64,000 nt of DNA from Nocardioides salarius (GTDB taxonomy: Bacteria > Actinomycetota > Actinomycetes > Propionibacteriales > Nocardioidaceae), in contig NZ_JAFBBZ010000001.1 of assembly GCF_016907435.1 (NCBI RefSeq), positions 3,844,001 through 3,908,000 of the forward strand. Direction: 5' to 3'. Below, in pieces: positions 39,942 to 50,869 of the stretch. The translations under genes and the position numbers were made by a program. Each line of letters begins with the position of its first letter. The stretch's first letter is position 1. Under the pieces are notes generated by a model. That model had not been told where the DNA came from. It searched no databases and saw only the letters and a program-made list of their open reading frames with translations.

Positions 39942-40979
39942 ATGAGGCCCTGCCGGTCCACGTCCACCCACCCCCGGCGCGGCCCGCGATCCCTGCGGCC
40001 CCTGGCGGCCCCGGCGGCGCTCGCGCTCGTCCTGGTGGCCTCCGGCTGCGCCGGCGCGCCCGAGCCGCGGGCCGGCGCGAGCACCGCCGAGGCCGCCGGC
40101 TTCCCGGTCGAGATCAGCAGCTGCGGCCACACCAGCACGCTCGAGCGCCCCGCCGAGCGCGCCGTGACGATGAACCAGGGCGCCACCGAGGTCGCCCTCG
40201 CGCTGGGCGTCGAGGACCGGCTCGTCGGCACCGCCTACCTCGACGACCGGGTGCCCCGGCGCTGGGCGGCGGCGTACGCCGGCGTGCCGGTGCTGTCGCC
40301 GGAGTACCCCACGCGCGAGGAGCTCCTCGCGGTCGAGCCCGACCTGGTCTACGGCGCCTACGCCAGCGCCTTCGACGCGGGCGCCGCCGGCAGCCGGGCC
40401 GAGCTCGAGAGCTCGGGCACCCACGCCTACCTCTCGCCCTTCGGCTGCGACGACGCCGACCAGCGCCCCGACGCGTCCTTCGCGGCGGTGTGGGAGGAGG
40501 TCGACGCCGTCGCGGCGGCGTTCGGGGTGCCGGCGCGCGCCGCGCGGCTGCGCGCCGAGCAGGAGCAGCAGCTGGCCGCGCTCGAGGCCGAGCGGGCCGG
40601 CGCCGGCCTCGACGTGCTCTGGTACGACTCCGGCGACAAGACGCCGTACGTCGGTGCGGGCGCCGGAGGCCCCCAGCTGGTGCTCGACGCCGTGGGGGCG
40701 ACCAACGTCTTCGCCGACCAGCCCGGCAGCTGGGTCGAGGCGAGCTGGGAGAAGGTCGTCGAGGCCGATCCCGACGTGGTCGTGCTGGCCGACGCCTCGT
40801 GGTCGAGCGCCGCCGAGAAGGTCGCCTACCTCGCGGCCGACCCGGTGCTCGGCGGGCTGCGGGCCGTGCGTGAGCAGCGCTTCGTCACCGTCGCGTTCTC
40901 GGAGTCCACCGCGGGTGTGCGCCTGGTCGACGGCGCGGTGTCGGTGGCGCAGCAGCTGGCAGGCCTGGACGCCTCGTGA
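39942..40979 (+). CDS. ABC transporter substrate-binding lipoprotein (BtuF-like)
   Basis: 345 residues. A signal peptide ends in the lipobox LVASGC with the lipidated Cys at about 36. A class III periplasmic-binding fold of the BtuF/FhuD type follows (RAVTMNQGATEVALALGV, VLSPEYPTREELLAVEPDLVYG). It should deliver a cobamide or its precursor to the permease encoded next. The cobalamin riboswitch immediately upstream is the best evidence of substrate. Closely similar actinobacterial cassettes are often labelled F420-0 transporters, so the annotation is debatable. Its stop overlaps the permease start by 4 bp. Confidence 0.88.
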   Translation: MRPCRSTSTHPRRGPRSLRPLAAPAALALVLVASGCAGAPEPRAGASTAEAAGFPVEISSCGHTSTLERPAERAVTMNQGATEVALALGVEDRLVGTAYLDDRVPRRWAAAYAGVPVLSPEYPTREELLAVEPDLVYGAYASAFDAGAAGSRAELESSGTHAYLSPFGCDDADQRPDASFAAVWEEVDAVAAAFGVPARAARLRAEQEQQLAALEAERAGAGLDVLWYDSGDKTPYVGAGAGGPQLVLDAVGATNVFADQPGSWVEASWEKVVEADPDVVVLADASWSSAAEKVAYLAADPVLGGLRAVREQRFVTVAFSESTAGVRLVDGAVSVAQQLAGLDAS

Positions 40980-42018
40980 GGCGGGGCCGGCCGGCCCTCC
41001 CCACGACGCTCGTGCTGCTGCTCGCGGCCGCCGTCCTGGTGGCGAGCATGGCCGCGGCGCTGGGCATCGGGGCGGTCCCGGTGCCGCTGTCGACCGTCGT
41101 CGAGGTGGTGGCGCGACGGCTGGGCGCCCCGGGCCTCGACGTGCGGCTGCTGGACGACCAGATCGTGTGGCAGCTGCGGATGCCGCGGGTGCTGGGCGCG
41201 GCGGCAGTGGGGGCGGCGCTGGCCTGCTGCGGCGCGGTGCTGCAGGCGCTGACCCGCAACGACCTGGCCGACCCCTACCTGCTCGGGATCTCCAGCGGGG
41301 CGGCGGTCGGTGCCGTCACGGTGATCGTGCTCGGCGTCTCGGTCGCCGGGCTGGCCGGCTCGACCGCCGTCGCCGCGGCGGGCTTCGCCGGCGCGCTGGG
41401 CGCGTTGGTGCTGGTGCTGGTGCTGGCGGCCGGTCGCGGCGGCAGCCTCTCGCCGGGGCGCACGGTCCTGGCGGGGGTCGCCACGGCCCAGGTGTGCGGC
41501 GCCTACACCTCGATGGTGGTGATCCTGGCCGGTGACGCCGACGCCGCACGGCGGGTGCTGACCTGGACCCTCGGGTCGGTGGCCGGGCTGCGCTGGGGCA
41601 GCGCCCTGGCCGTGGCGGCGGTGGCGGTGCTCTCGACGGTGGCGTTCGTGGCGATGGCAGGACAGCTCGACGCCCTGGCCTTCGGCGAGGCCTCGGCGCG
41701 CTCGCTGGGCATCGACGTCGAGCGGCTGCGCTGGGTGCTGATGGTGCTCACCGCCCTGGTCACCGCCTGCCTGGTCGCCTTCTCGGGCGCGATCGGCTTC
41801 GTGGGGCTGGTCGTCCCCCACGTGGTGCGCTTCCTGACCGGCCCCCAGCACCGGCTGCTGCTCCCGCTCGCGGCGCTGCTGGGCGCCGTGCTGCTGGTCT
41901 GGGCCGACACGCTGGCCCGCTCGCTGGTGCAGGGCCAGGAGATCCCGATCGGCGTCGTGACCGCACTGGTGGGGGCGCCGTTCTTCGCCCACCTGCTGCG
42001 CCGCGGGCGGGTGGCGTC

Positions 42019-42022
<4 letters not shown>
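40976..42022 (+). CDS. ABC transporter permease (BtuC/FecCD family)
   Basis: 348 residues with about ten hydrophobic segments. It has the FecCD family landmarks ALGIGAVPVPLSTV, QLRMPRVLGAAAVGAALACC, LQALTRNDLADPYLLGISSGA and IGFVGLVVPHVVRFLTG. It forms the membrane channel of the importer. The GTG start overlaps the preceding stop (GTGA) and its own stop overlaps the ATPase start by 4 bp, so all three components are translationally coupled. Confidence 0.93.
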
Positions 42023-42833
<811 letters not shown>

Positions 42834-42837
<4 letters not shown>

Positions 42838-43580
42838 GCCCGGCGGCCGGTGACGACCGCGAGCGGCTGGTGCTGGTGGGCATGTCGGCGCACGAGGCCG
42901 CCCAGCCCCGGCGGGTCGCCGACCTGGCCGGTGACCGCGCCGCGACCGTGGCCTTCCTGCAGGTCGGCGATCCGTCGCTCGCAGGCGAGCTGACCCGCCT
43001 GGCCGACCTCGGCGCCGAGCGCGTGGTGCTCGTCGGGGTGCGCCTGGGCGCCACCGGTCCCGGCGCGTCCTGGCTGCGCCGCGTCGCCGCGCACTGGCGG
43101 CGCGAGCGGGAGGGGCAGCAGCCGGTGCAGCATCCCGAGGCCCCGGACATCACCGTGGCCGCCGACCTGCTGCGCCACGACGGCGAGCTGGCCACCGTGC
43201 TGGCCCGCGCCGTCCGCCCGCTCACCGGCCGGGAGGCCGGGCTGACCTCCGCGGCGTGGGACGACCTGCCGGGCCACCGCCACCAGGTGCTGGTGTGCCG
43301 GGGACCGCGCTGCACCGCACGGGGCGCCGAGACGACCGCGACGGCCCTGGCCCGGGCCCTGGTCGAGCAGGGCCTGGGCGACGACGACGTGCTGGTCACC
43401 CAGACCGGGTGCCTGTTCCCCTGCAACCACGCGCCCGTGGTGGCGGTGCAGCCCGACGACGTCTGGTACGCCGGCGTCGACGAGGCCCTGGCGGCGCGCC
43501 TGGTCGGCGAGCACCTGCTCCACGACCGCCCGCTGACCGAGCAGCGGCTGCCGCGCCGGCGCGGGGCCCGGGGCGACTAG
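42834..43580 (+). CDS. CbiX-like domain fused to thioredoxin-fold [2Fe-2S] ferredoxin
   Basis: 248 residues. Residues about 10-125 resemble the sirohydrochlorin chelatase CbiX (RLVLVGMSAHEAAQP, VAFLQVGDPSLAGELTRLADLG). Residues about 150-225 form a thioredoxin-like [2Fe-2S] domain with Cys155, Cys160, Cys193 and Cys197 (Cx4C...x32...Cx3C). The two His of active CbiX are not both kept: the first sits in MSAHE rather than GHGS and the second site reads ATGPGAS. Metal insertion is therefore doubtful; a redox or cobalt-handling role linked to the importer is possible. The stop is only 8 bp before the second riboswitch. Confidence 0.8.
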
Positions 43581-43588
43581 GGTGGCCG

Positions 43589-43742
43589 CACACGTCTCGT
43601 GGTGACCAGGAACCCGGTGCCGGCAGCGATGCCGAAGTCCGGGGCGGTTCCGCCACTGTGAGCCCGCTGCGAGAGCAGCGGGCGTAGCCAGACACTGGCC
43701 ACGGGACCTCCGCCGACCAGGGGCGAGAACCCCGAGGAGAAA
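43589..43742 (+). promoter_or_regulatory. Cobalamin riboswitch 2
   Basis: It is nearly identical to riboswitch 1: the same ACGTCTCGTGGTGACCAGGA, GGCGGTTCCGCCACTGTGAG, GGCGTAGCCAGACACTGGCC and GGGGCGAGAACCCC blocks. It differs mainly by an extra hairpin (GGCAGCGATGCC, 43622-43633) and a longer arm (CCGCTGC/GCAGCGG). GAGGAGAAA precedes the cobN ATG. Similarity over the full length suggests a recent duplication that placed two operons under the same control. Confidence 0.93.
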
Positions 43743-43746
43743 CACG

Positions 43747-46700
43747 ATGAACCGACGCGCGCGCATCGCGCTGCTCTCGACCTCCGACACCGACCTGCTC
43801 TCGGCCCGGGCCAGCGGCGTCGACTACGTCGTGGCCAACCCGGCGCGGCCCGGCCACCAGTCCATGGCCGAGACGATCGAGGGCTGCGACCTCGTCGTCG
43901 GGCGCGTGCTGGGCTCGCCGCAGGACCTGTGCTCGGGCTTCGCCCGGATCGCCGCCACGGGGATGCCGACCGTGGTGCTGGGCGGCGAGCAGCAGCCCAG
44001 CGCCGAGCTGATGGAGCTCTCCTCGGTGCCGATGGGCGTGGCCGCCGAGGCGCACCGCTACCTCGCCGAGGGCGGGCCGGCGAACCTGGCCCAGCTGCAC
44101 GCCTTCCTCTCCGACACGGTGCTGCTGACCGGCGAGGGCTTCGAGCCGCCGGTCGCGCTGCCGCAGTGGGGCTGGGCGCGCCCGCACGTCGACAGCGACC
44201 TGCCGCGGGTGGGCGTCCTCTACTACCGGGCCCACGAGGCCAGCGGCAACACCGCCTTCGCGCACGCGCTGGCCGACGCGGTCGACGCGACCGGTCTCGC
44301 CGTCGGCGTCCCGGTCTTCGCGGGCTCGCTGCGCGCCGCCCCCGACGCGCTCTACGACGCGCTGGGCACCCTCGACGCGCTCGTGGTCACCGTGCTCGCC
44401 GCCGGGGGCAGCACCCCTGCCTCGGCGAGCGCCGGCGAGCACGACGAGGCGTGGGACGTGGAGCGGATGGCGGCCCTCGACATCCCGGTGCTCCAGGGCC
44501 TGTGCCTGACCAGCAGCCGCGCCGAGTGGGAGGCCAGCGACGACGGGGTCACCCCCCTCGACTCGGCCACCCAGATCGCGATCCCCGAGTTCGACGGGCG
44601 CATCATCACCGTGCCGTTCTCCTTCAAGGAGGTCGACGCCGACGGGCTGCCGCGCTACGTCGCCGACCCCGAGCGCTGCGCCCGGGTGGCCCGCACCGCG
44701 GTCAACCACGCCCGGCTGCGGCGTACGCCGCCCGCGCAGCGCAAGGTCGCGCTGATGCTCTCGGCCTACCCGACCAAGCACTCCCGGGTCGGCAACGCCG
44801 TCGGGCTGGACACCCCGGTCTCGACGATCCGGCTGCTGCGCCGGATGCGGGAGGCCGGCTACGACCTCGGCGCGCCCGGCCGGGTGCCGGGCCTCGAGCT
44901 CGACGACGACACCGAGGCGGGCGACGCGCTGATCCACGCCCTGATCGCGGCGGGCGGGCAGGACGAGGAGTGGCTGACCCACGCCCAGCTCAGCGACGCG
45001 CACGTGCGGATCACCGCCGAGCAGTACGCCGCGTGGACCGCCGACCTGCCCGCCGACCTGCGCGCGCAGGTCGTCGACGCATGGGGCGCCGCGCCGGGCA
45101 CCCTGTTCACCAACGAGGCCGGCGAGATCGTGCTGGCCACCATCACCGCCGGCAACGTGGTGCTGCTGATCCAGCCGCCGCGCGGCTTCGGGGAGAACCC
45201 GGTCGCGATCTACCACGACCCCGACCTGGCCCCCAGCCACCACTACCTGGCCGCCTACCGCTGGCTCGAGGCGCCCGAGGAGTCCGGCGGGTTCGGCGCC
45301 CACGCGGTCGTGCACCTGGGCAAGCACGGGTCGATGGAGTGGCTGCCGGGCAAGAACGCGGCGCTGTCGGCCTCCTGCGCCACCGACGCCGCGATCGGCA
45401 GCCTGCCGCTGGTCTACCCGTTCCTGGTCAACGACCCGGGGGAGGGCGCGCAGGCCAAGCGGCGCGCGCACGCCACCATCGTCGACCACCTGGTCCCGCC
45501 GATGGCGCGCGCCGAGACCTACGGCGACATCGCCCGGCTCGAGCAGCTGCTCGACGAGCACGCCAACATCGCGGCGATGGATCCCGCCAAGCTGCCGGCG
45601 GTGCGCGGCGAGATCTGGCAGCTCATGCACGCCGCCGAGATGCACCGCGACCTCGGGCTCGACGACAGGCCGGACGACACCGAGTTCGACGACTTCCTGC
45701 TGCACGTCGACGGCTGGCTCTGCGAGATCAAGGACGCCCAGATCCGCGACGGCCTGCACGTGCTCGGCCAGGCGCCCGACGGGGAGGCCCGGGTCAACCT
45801 GGTGCTGGCGATCCTGCGCGCCTCGCAGGTGTGGGGCGGGGAGTCGGCGGCGGTGCCCGGCCTGCGGGTCGCGCTCGGGCTCAAGGAGGGCCACGAGGCC
45901 ACCGGCGCCGTCGACGCCGCCGAGCAGCAGGCCCGCGAGCTGGTGCTCGCCATGGAGGCGGCCCACTGGGACCCGGGGGCGGTCACCGGGCTGCACGACG
46001 ACCCCGAGGTGCAGCGCGTCCTCGCCTTCGCCGCCGACCAGGTGGTGCCCCGGCTGGGGCGCACGACCGACGAGCTCGACGCGGTGCTGCACGCCCTCGA
46101 CGGCGGCTTCGTGCCGGCCGGCCCCTCCGGCTCCCCGCTGCGGGGCCTGGTCAACGTGCTGCCCACCGGACGCAACTTCTACACCGTCGACCCGCGTGCG
46201 GTGCCCAGCAGGCTGGCCTGGCAGACCGGCGTCGCGATGGCCGACTCGCTGCTGCAGCGCCACCTCGACGACACCGGCACCCACCCAACGTCGGTGGGGC
46301 TGTCGGTGTGGGGCACCAGTGCGATGCGCACCTCCGGCGACGACGTGGCCGAGGTGCTCGCGCTGCTGGGCGTCCGTCCGCTCTGGGACGAGGCCTCGCG
46401 GCGGGTCTCCGAGCTGCAGGTCGTCCCCCTCGAGGAGCTCGGCCGCCCCCGCATCGACGTGACCGTGCGGATCTCCGGGTTCTTCCGCGACGCCTTCCCG
46501 CACGTGGTGGCCATGCTCGACGACGCCGTGCGGCTGGTCGCCGACCTCGACGAGCCGCCCGAGCAGAACTTCGTGCGCGCCCACGTCGAGGCCGACCTCG
46601 CCGAGCACGGCGACCGGCGCCGGGCCACCACCCGTGTCTTCGGCTCCAAGCCGGGCTCGTACGGCGCCGGCATCCTGCAGGTCGTCGAGTCGGGGTCGTG

Positions 46701-47358
46701 GCGCGACGACGCCGACCTGGCCGAGGTCTACACCGCCTGGGGCGGCTTCGCCTACGGCCGCGACCTCGACGGTGCCCCGGCCGCCGACGACATGCGCACG
46801 GCGTACCGGCGCATCCAGGTGGCGGCCAAGAACATCGACACCCGCGAGCACGACATCGCCGACTCCGACGACTACTTCCAGTACCACGGCGGGATGGTCG
46901 CCACCGTGCGCGCGCTGACCGGCTCCGACCCGCGCGCCTACGTCGGCGACTCCACGAGCCCCGACGCGGTGCGCACCCGCACCCTGCAGGAGGAGACCAA
47001 CCGGGTCTTCCGGGCCCGGGTGGTCAACCCGCGCTGGATCACCGCGATGCAGCGCCACGGCTACAAGGGCGCCTTCGAGCTGGCCGCCACTGTCGACTAC
47101 CTCTTCGGCTTCGACGCCACCGCCGGGGTCGTGCACGACTGGATGTACGAGTCGCTGGCCCGCGAGTACGTGCTCGACGAGACCAACCAGCAGTTCATGC
47201 GCCGCTCCAACCCGTGGGCGCTGCGCGGCATCGTGGAGAAGCTGCACGAGGCGGCCGACCGCGGGCTGTGGCAGGCCCCCGACGCCGACACGCTGGCGCG
47301 GATGCAGGCGGTCTACCTCGACCTGGAGGGCGACCTGGAGGACCGCGCCGATGGCTGA
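43747..47358 (+). CDS. cobN: Cobaltochelatase large subunit CobN
   Basis: 1203 residues, family length. It is the catalytic subunit inserting Co(II) into hydrogenobyrinic acid a,c-diamide in the aerobic cobalamin pathway, with an AAA/VWA partner supplied here by chlID. Diagnostic stretches include ALMLSAYPTKHSRVGNAVGL, HLGKHGSMEWLPGKNAALS, LTGSDPRAYVGDSTSPD and the C-terminal ETNQQFMRRSNPWALRGI. It is the first gene after riboswitch 2. cobF starts inside its last 8 bases. Confidence 0.97.
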   Translation: MNRRARIALLSTSDTDLLSARASGVDYVVANPARPGHQSMAETIEGCDLVVGRVLGSPQDLCSGFARIAATGMPTVVLGGEQQPSAELMELSSVPMGVAAEAHRYLAEGGPANLAQLHAFLSDTVLLTGEGFEPPVALPQWGWARPHVDSDLPRVGVLYYRAHEASGNTAFAHALADAVDATGLAVGVPVFAGSLRAAPDALYDALGTLDALVVTVLAAGGSTPASASAGEHDEAWDVERMAALDIPVLQGLCLTSSRAEWEASDDGVTPLDSATQIAIPEFDGRIITVPFSFKEVDADGLPRYVADPERCARVARTAVNHARLRRTPPAQRKVALMLSAYPTKHSRVGNAVGLDTPVSTIRLLRRMREAGYDLGAPGRVPGLELDDDTEAGDALIHALIAAGGQDEEWLTHAQLSDAHVRITAEQYAAWTADLPADLRAQVVDAWGAAPGTLFTNEAGEIVLATITAGNVVLLIQPPRGFGENPVAIYHDPDLAPSHHYLAAYRWLEAPEESGGFGAHAVVHLGKHGSMEWLPGKNAALSASCATDAAIGSLPLVYPFLVNDPGEGAQAKRRAHATIVDHLVPPMARAETYGDIARLEQLLDEHANIAAMDPAKLPAVRGEIWQLMHAAEMHRDLGLDDRPDDTEFDDFLLHVDGWLCEIKDAQIRDGLHVLGQAPDGEARVNLVLAILRASQVWGGESAAVPGLRVALGLKEGHEATGAVDAAEQQARELVLAMEAAHWDPGAVTGLHDDPEVQRVLAFAADQVVPRLGRTTDELDAVLHALDGGFVPAGPSGSPLRGLVNVLPTGRNFYTVDPRAVPSRLAWQTGVAMADSLLQRHLDDTGTHPTSVGLSVWGTSAMRTSGDDVAEVLALLGVRPLWDEASRRVSELQVVPLEELGRPRIDVTVRISGFFRDAFPHVVAMLDDAVRLVADLDEPPEQNFVRAHVEADLAEHGDRRRATTRVFGSKPGSYGAGILQVVESGSWRDDADLAEVYTAWGGFAYGRDLDGAPAADDMRTAYRRIQVAAKNIDTREHDIADSDDYFQYHGGMVATVRALTGSDPRAYVGDSTSPDAVRTRTLQEETNRVFRARVVNPRWITAMQRHGYKGAFELAATVDYLFGFDATAGVVHDWMYESLAREYVLDETNQQFMRRSNPWALRGIVEKLHEAADRGLWQAPDADTLARMQAVYLDLEGDLEDRADG

Positions 47359-48124
47359 GGCGGTGGTCGACCCGGTGGTGCGGCCGGTGGCGACCCGTCG
47401 CGTCGTGGTCGTCGGGATCGGGATGGGCCCCCAGCACGTGACCCCCGAGGCGTCGGCCGCGATCGGCTCGGTCGACGTCGTGCTGGCCTTCGTGAAGTCG
47501 ACCGGCGACCCGCTGCTCGAGGTGCGCCGCGAGATCTGCGCCCGGCACGACGTCGAGCTGGTGGTGCTCGAGGACCCGCCGCGCGCCCGCCACGACGACG
47601 TCGACTACGAGGCGGCGGTGGAGGCGTGGCACGCCGCCCGCACCGACGCCTGGGAGGTCGCGCTGGCCGAGCACCCCGGCGACGTGGGCCTGCTGGTGTG
47701 GGGCGACCCCGGCCTCTACGACTCGACGCTGCGGCTGCTCGACCGGCTGCAGGACCGGGTGCGGCTGGCGGTCGAGGTGGTGCCCGGCATCAGCAGCCTC
47801 CAGCTGCTCGCGGCCCGGCACCGCCTGGTGCTGCACGAGGTCGGTGCCCCCCTGCACGTCACCACGGCCCGTCGCCTGCCCGAGGCGCTCGCCGCGGGGG
47901 AGCGCAACGTCGTCGTCGTGCTGACCCGGCGCCTCGAGCTGCTCGGCACCGAGCCCGACGTCACCGGCTGGTCGATCTGGTGGGGAGCCAACCTGGGTGC
48001 CCCCGGCGAGCAGCTGGTCGCCGGCCGGGTCGCCGACGTGCTCGACGACGTCGCCGCGGCCCGGGAGCGCGCGCGTGCCCTCGACGGCTGGGTGCTCGAC
48101 CTCTACCTGCTGCGGGCGCCGTGA
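47351..48124 (+). CDS. cobF: Precorrin-6A synthase (deacetylating)
   Basis: 257 residues. This SAM-dependent C1-methyltransferase removes the acetyl group from precorrin-5, specific to the oxygen-dependent pathway. The tetrapyrrole methylase landmarks VVVGIGMGPQHVTPEA, VLAFVKSTGDPL, LLVWGDPGLYDSTLR and VEVVPGISSLQLLAARH are present, along with the C-terminal WSIWWGANLGAPGEQLVAG of CobF. It overlaps cobN by 8 bp and the following 2H gene by 4 bp. Confidence 0.95.
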   Translation: MAEAVVDPVVRPVATRRVVVVGIGMGPQHVTPEASAAIGSVDVVLAFVKSTGDPLLEVRREICARHDVELVVLEDPPRARHDDVDYEAAVEAWHAARTDAWEVALAEHPGDVGLLVWGDPGLYDSTLRLLDRLQDRVRLAVEVVPGISSLQLLAARHRLVLHEVGAPLHVTTARRLPEALAAGERNVVVVLTRRLELLGTEPDVTGWSIWWGANLGAPGEQLVAGRVADVLDDVAAARERARALDGWVLDLYLLRAP

Positions 48125-48690
48125 GCGGGCGGTGGCCGGGCCACAGCGTGCTGGCCGTGCCGGTGCCCGCCCTCGACGACTGGGTGCGTGAGCGGACCCG
48201 CGGCCACGACCCGGCCTGGGTCTCGACCGACCCGGGGTTCGTGCACGCCCACGTCACCGTGCTCGGGCCCTGGCTGCCCGCACCCGCCGAGGGCGACCTC
48301 GAGCGCGTGGCGGAGCTGCTGTCGGCGGTCCCGGCCTTCGACGCCGAGCTGGACGACCCGGCGGTCTTCCCCGAGGGGATGGTGCACCTGCGGCCCGAGC
48401 CGGTCGCCGCCTTCGCCGAGCTCACCGAGCTGCTGGCCGGGGCCTACCCGCAGTGCCCGCCCTACGAGGGCAGGTACGCCGACGTGGTGCCGCACCTGAG
48501 CCTCGACCAGGTCGGCGCCCGCGGTGCCGCCGGGCCGGTGACCCGCGAGCAGGTGGTCGCCGACGTGGCGCCGCTGCTGCCCGCCCGCGTCCGGGTCGAC
48601 CGGGTCGACCTGCAGTGGTGGCAGGCCGGCGGTTGCCGGCTGCTGCGCTCCTTCCCGCTGGCGCACGCACCGGCCGGGGCGGGGGCCTGA
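48121..48690 (+). CDS. 2H phosphoesterase superfamily protein (2'-5' RNA-ligase-like) within the cob operon
   Basis: 189 residues. The two catalytic repeats of 2H phosphoesterases are intact: HVT at residues 44-46 (HAHVTVLGPW) and HLS at 125-127 (VVPHLSLDQV). Known members hydrolyse or form 2',3'-cyclic phosphates or other phosphodiesters. It begins with GTG overlapping the cobF stop by 4 bp, and its stop shares one base with the cobQ ATG. It is thus translated as part of the cobalamin operon and under the cobalamin riboswitch. No cobalamin role for this family is established to my knowledge. Confidence 0.85.
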   Translation: MSGRWPGHSVLAVPVPALDDWVRERTRGHDPAWVSTDPGFVHAHVTVLGPWLPAPAEGDLERVAELLSAVPAFDAELDDPAVFPEGMVHLRPEPVAAFAELTELLAGAYPQCPPYEGRYADVVPHLSLDQVGARGAAGPVTREQVVADVAPLLPARVRVDRVDLQWWQAGGCRLLRSFPLAHAPAGAGA

Positions 48691-50150
48691 TGGCCGGCCT
48701 GCTGATCGCCGGCACCACCTCCGACGCGGGCAAGAGCGTGGTCACCACGGGACTGTGCCGGGCCCTGGCGGCGCGCGGGGTGGCCGTGGCGCCGTACAAG
48801 GCGCAGAACATGTCGAACAACTCGATGGTCGTGGCGCACCCCGACGGCGGCACCGCCGAGATCGGGCGGGCGCAGTGGGTGCAGGCGCTGGCCGCCCGGG
48901 TCGAGCCCGAGCCCGCGATGAACCCGGTGCTGCTCAAGCCGGGCGGTGAGCGCCGCAGCCACGTGGTGGTGCTGGGGCGGCCCGCCGGCGAGGTGTCCTC
49001 GCGCGAGTGGAGCACCGGTCGCGCGCACCTGGCGCGCGCCGCGCACGCGGCGTACGACGACCTGGCCGCGCGCCACGACGTCGTGGTCGCCGAGGGGGCC
49101 GGCAGCCCCGCCGAGATCAACCTGCGCGCCGGCGACTACGTCAACATGGGCCTCGCGCGGCACGCCGACCTGCCCACGGTGGTCGTCGGCGACATCGACC
49201 GGGGCGGGGTCTTCGCGGCGTTCCTCGGCACCGTCGCGCTGCTCGCGCCGGAGGACCAGGCGCTGGTGGCCGGCTTCGTGGTCAACAAGTTCCGCGGCGA
49301 CCTCGGGCTGCTGCGACCGGGCCTCGAGCAGCTGGTCGGGGCGACGGGGCGGCGCACCTTCGGCGTGCTGCCGCACAGCCCCGACCTGTGGCTGGACTCC
49401 GAGGACGCCCTCGACCTCGAGGGCCGCCGCGCGGGCGCCGGGGCGGCCGGGACGACGGCGGCGCGGGTGGTCGTGGTGCGGCTGCCACGCATCTCCAACC
49501 TCACCGACGTCGACGCGCTGGGCCTCGAGCCCGGGCTCGACGTGGTCTTCGCCTCCACCCCGCAGGGGCTCTCGGACGCCGACCTGGTGGTGCTGCCCGG
49601 CACCCGCGCCACCCTCGCCGACCTGGCCTGGCTGCGCGAGCGCGGGCTCGACACCGCCCTGCGCACGCACGCGCGAGCCGGCCGGCCGCTGCTCGGCATC
49701 TGCGGCGGTGCGCAGATGCTGGGGCGCCGGATCCGCGACCCGCAGGGCGTCGAGGGACCGGCGGGCGCCGACGTCGAGGGCCTGGGGCTGCTCGAAGCCG
49801 TCACCGACTTCACCCCCGACAAGGTGCTGCGGCTCCACGCGCCTGCCGGTTACGAGATCCACCACGGCCGGCTCGAGGGCGAGCGCGAGGCGGGTGCGGT
49901 CACCGCCACGATGGTGCACGGCGCCCTCGAGGACGACGCCCACCGTGCCACCTACCTGGAGCGCGCGCTGGGAGTGGCCTCGTCGGTCTCCTTCCCGGCG
50001 GCCAGGGAGCGCCGGCTCGACCTGCTCGGCGAGCTCGTCGAGACCCACCTCGACGTCGACGCCCTGCTGGGGCTCGCGCTCGACGGCGCGCCGGCCGGGC
50101 TGCCGTTCCTGCCGCCGGGGGCCCCGAGGGCCGCGGGGGACCAGCGGTGA
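48690..50150 (+). CDS. cobQ: Cobyric acid synthase (glutamine-dependent amidase)
   Basis: 486 residues. It amidates side chains b, d, e and g of adenosylcobyrinate a,c-diamide. The N-terminal P-loop-type domain has [19 protein letters not shown] and [13 protein letters not shown]. The C-terminal class I glutamine amidotransferase domain has the nucleophile Cys in [12 protein letters not shown] (about 338) and His in YEIHHG (about 390). ATG 48690 overlaps the stop of the 2H gene by one base (TGATG). Its stop overlaps cobK. Confidence 0.96.
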   Translation: MAGLLIAGTTSDAGKSVVTTGLCRALAARGVAVAPYKAQNMSNNSMVVAHPDGGTAEIGRAQWVQALAARVEPEPAMNPVLLKPGGERRSHVVVLGRPAGEVSSREWSTGRAHLARAAHAAYDDLAARHDVVVAEGAGSPAEINLRAGDYVNMGLARHADLPTVVVGDIDRGGVFAAFLGTVALLAPEDQALVAGFVVNKFRGDLGLLRPGLEQLVGATGRRTFGVLPHSPDLWLDSEDALDLEGRRAGAGAAGTTAARVVVVRLPRISNLTDVDALGLEPGLDVVFASTPQGLSDADLVVLPGTRATLADLAWLRERGLDTALRTHARAGRPLLGICGGAQMLGRRIRDPQGVEGPAGADVEGLGLLEAVTDFTPDKVLRLHAPAGYEIHHGRLEGEREAGAVTATMVHGALEDDAHRATYLERALGVASSVSFPAARERRLDLLGELVETHLDVDALLGLALDGAPAGLPFLPPGAPRAAGDQR

Positions 50151-50869
50151 GGGTGCTGCTGCTCGGCGGCACCAGCGAGGCCCGGGCCCTGGCGACCGCG
50201 CTGGTCGAGGCGGGCGTCGACGTGGAGTCCTCGCTGGCCGGCCGGGTGGCGCGCCCACGGCTGCCGGTGGGCCGGGTGCGGATCGGCGGCTTCGGGGGCG
50301 CCGAGGCGCTGCGCGCGTACGCCGCCGGCCTCGACGCCGTCGTCGACGCCACGCACCCCTTCGCCGCCACCATCTCGTCGCACGCGGCCGGCGTCGACGT
50401 GCCGCTGCTGCGGCTGCAGCGACCCGGCTGGAGCGACCCGACCGGTCGCTGGCACTGGGTCGACGACCACGACGAGGCCGCGCTCACGGCCGCTCGGCTC
50501 GGGCGCCGACCCGTGCTCACCGTCGGACGCCAGCAGCTGGCCGCCTTCACCGGCCCGCTGGCCGACCACGCGGTGCTGGCCCGGGTCGTCGACGAGCCCG
50601 ACGTGGCGCTGCCACCCGCCTGGACGCTGCTGCGCAGCCGGGGCCCCTACGAGACGGCGGGGGAGCGGGCCCTGCTGCGCGGGCACCGGGCCGGCGTGCT
50701 GGTCACCAAGGACTCGGGCGGGTCGCTGACCTGGCCTAAGATGCGGGCCGCCGCCGAGCTCGAGGTCGCCACCGTCGTGGTGCGCCGGCCCGCGCCCCCG
50801 GCGGGCGTGCCCACCGTCAGCGACGTCGCCGGCGCGCTGGCCTGGCTGCGATCGGTGCGAGCCAGATGA
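50147..50869 (+). CDS. cobK: Precorrin-6A reductase
   Basis: 240 residues. It reduces precorrin-6A to dihydroprecorrin-6 with NADPH. Characteristic segments are [40 protein letters not shown] and [12 protein letters not shown] 50147 overlaps the cobQ stop by 4 bp. Its 3' end overlaps the 3' end of cobD on the opposite strand by 53 bp. Confidence 0.95.
   Translation: MRVLLLGGTSEARALATALVEAGVDVESSLAGRVARPRLPVGRVRIGGFGGAEALRAYAAGLDAVVDATHPFAATISSHAAGVDVPLLRLQRPGWSDPTGRWHWVDDHDEAALTAARLGRRPVLTVGRQQLAAFTGPLADHAVLARVVDEPDVALPPAWTLLRSRGPYETAGERALLRGHRAGVLVTKDSGGSLTWPKMRAAAELEVATVVVRRPAPPAGVPTVSDVAGALAWLRSVRAR

Noticed and set aside
43396..47247. A 1283-codon minus-strand frame opposite cobN
   Set aside because: CobN is unmistakable on the plus strand; the antisense product is the usual Val/Gly/Asp/Arg/His-rich shadow.
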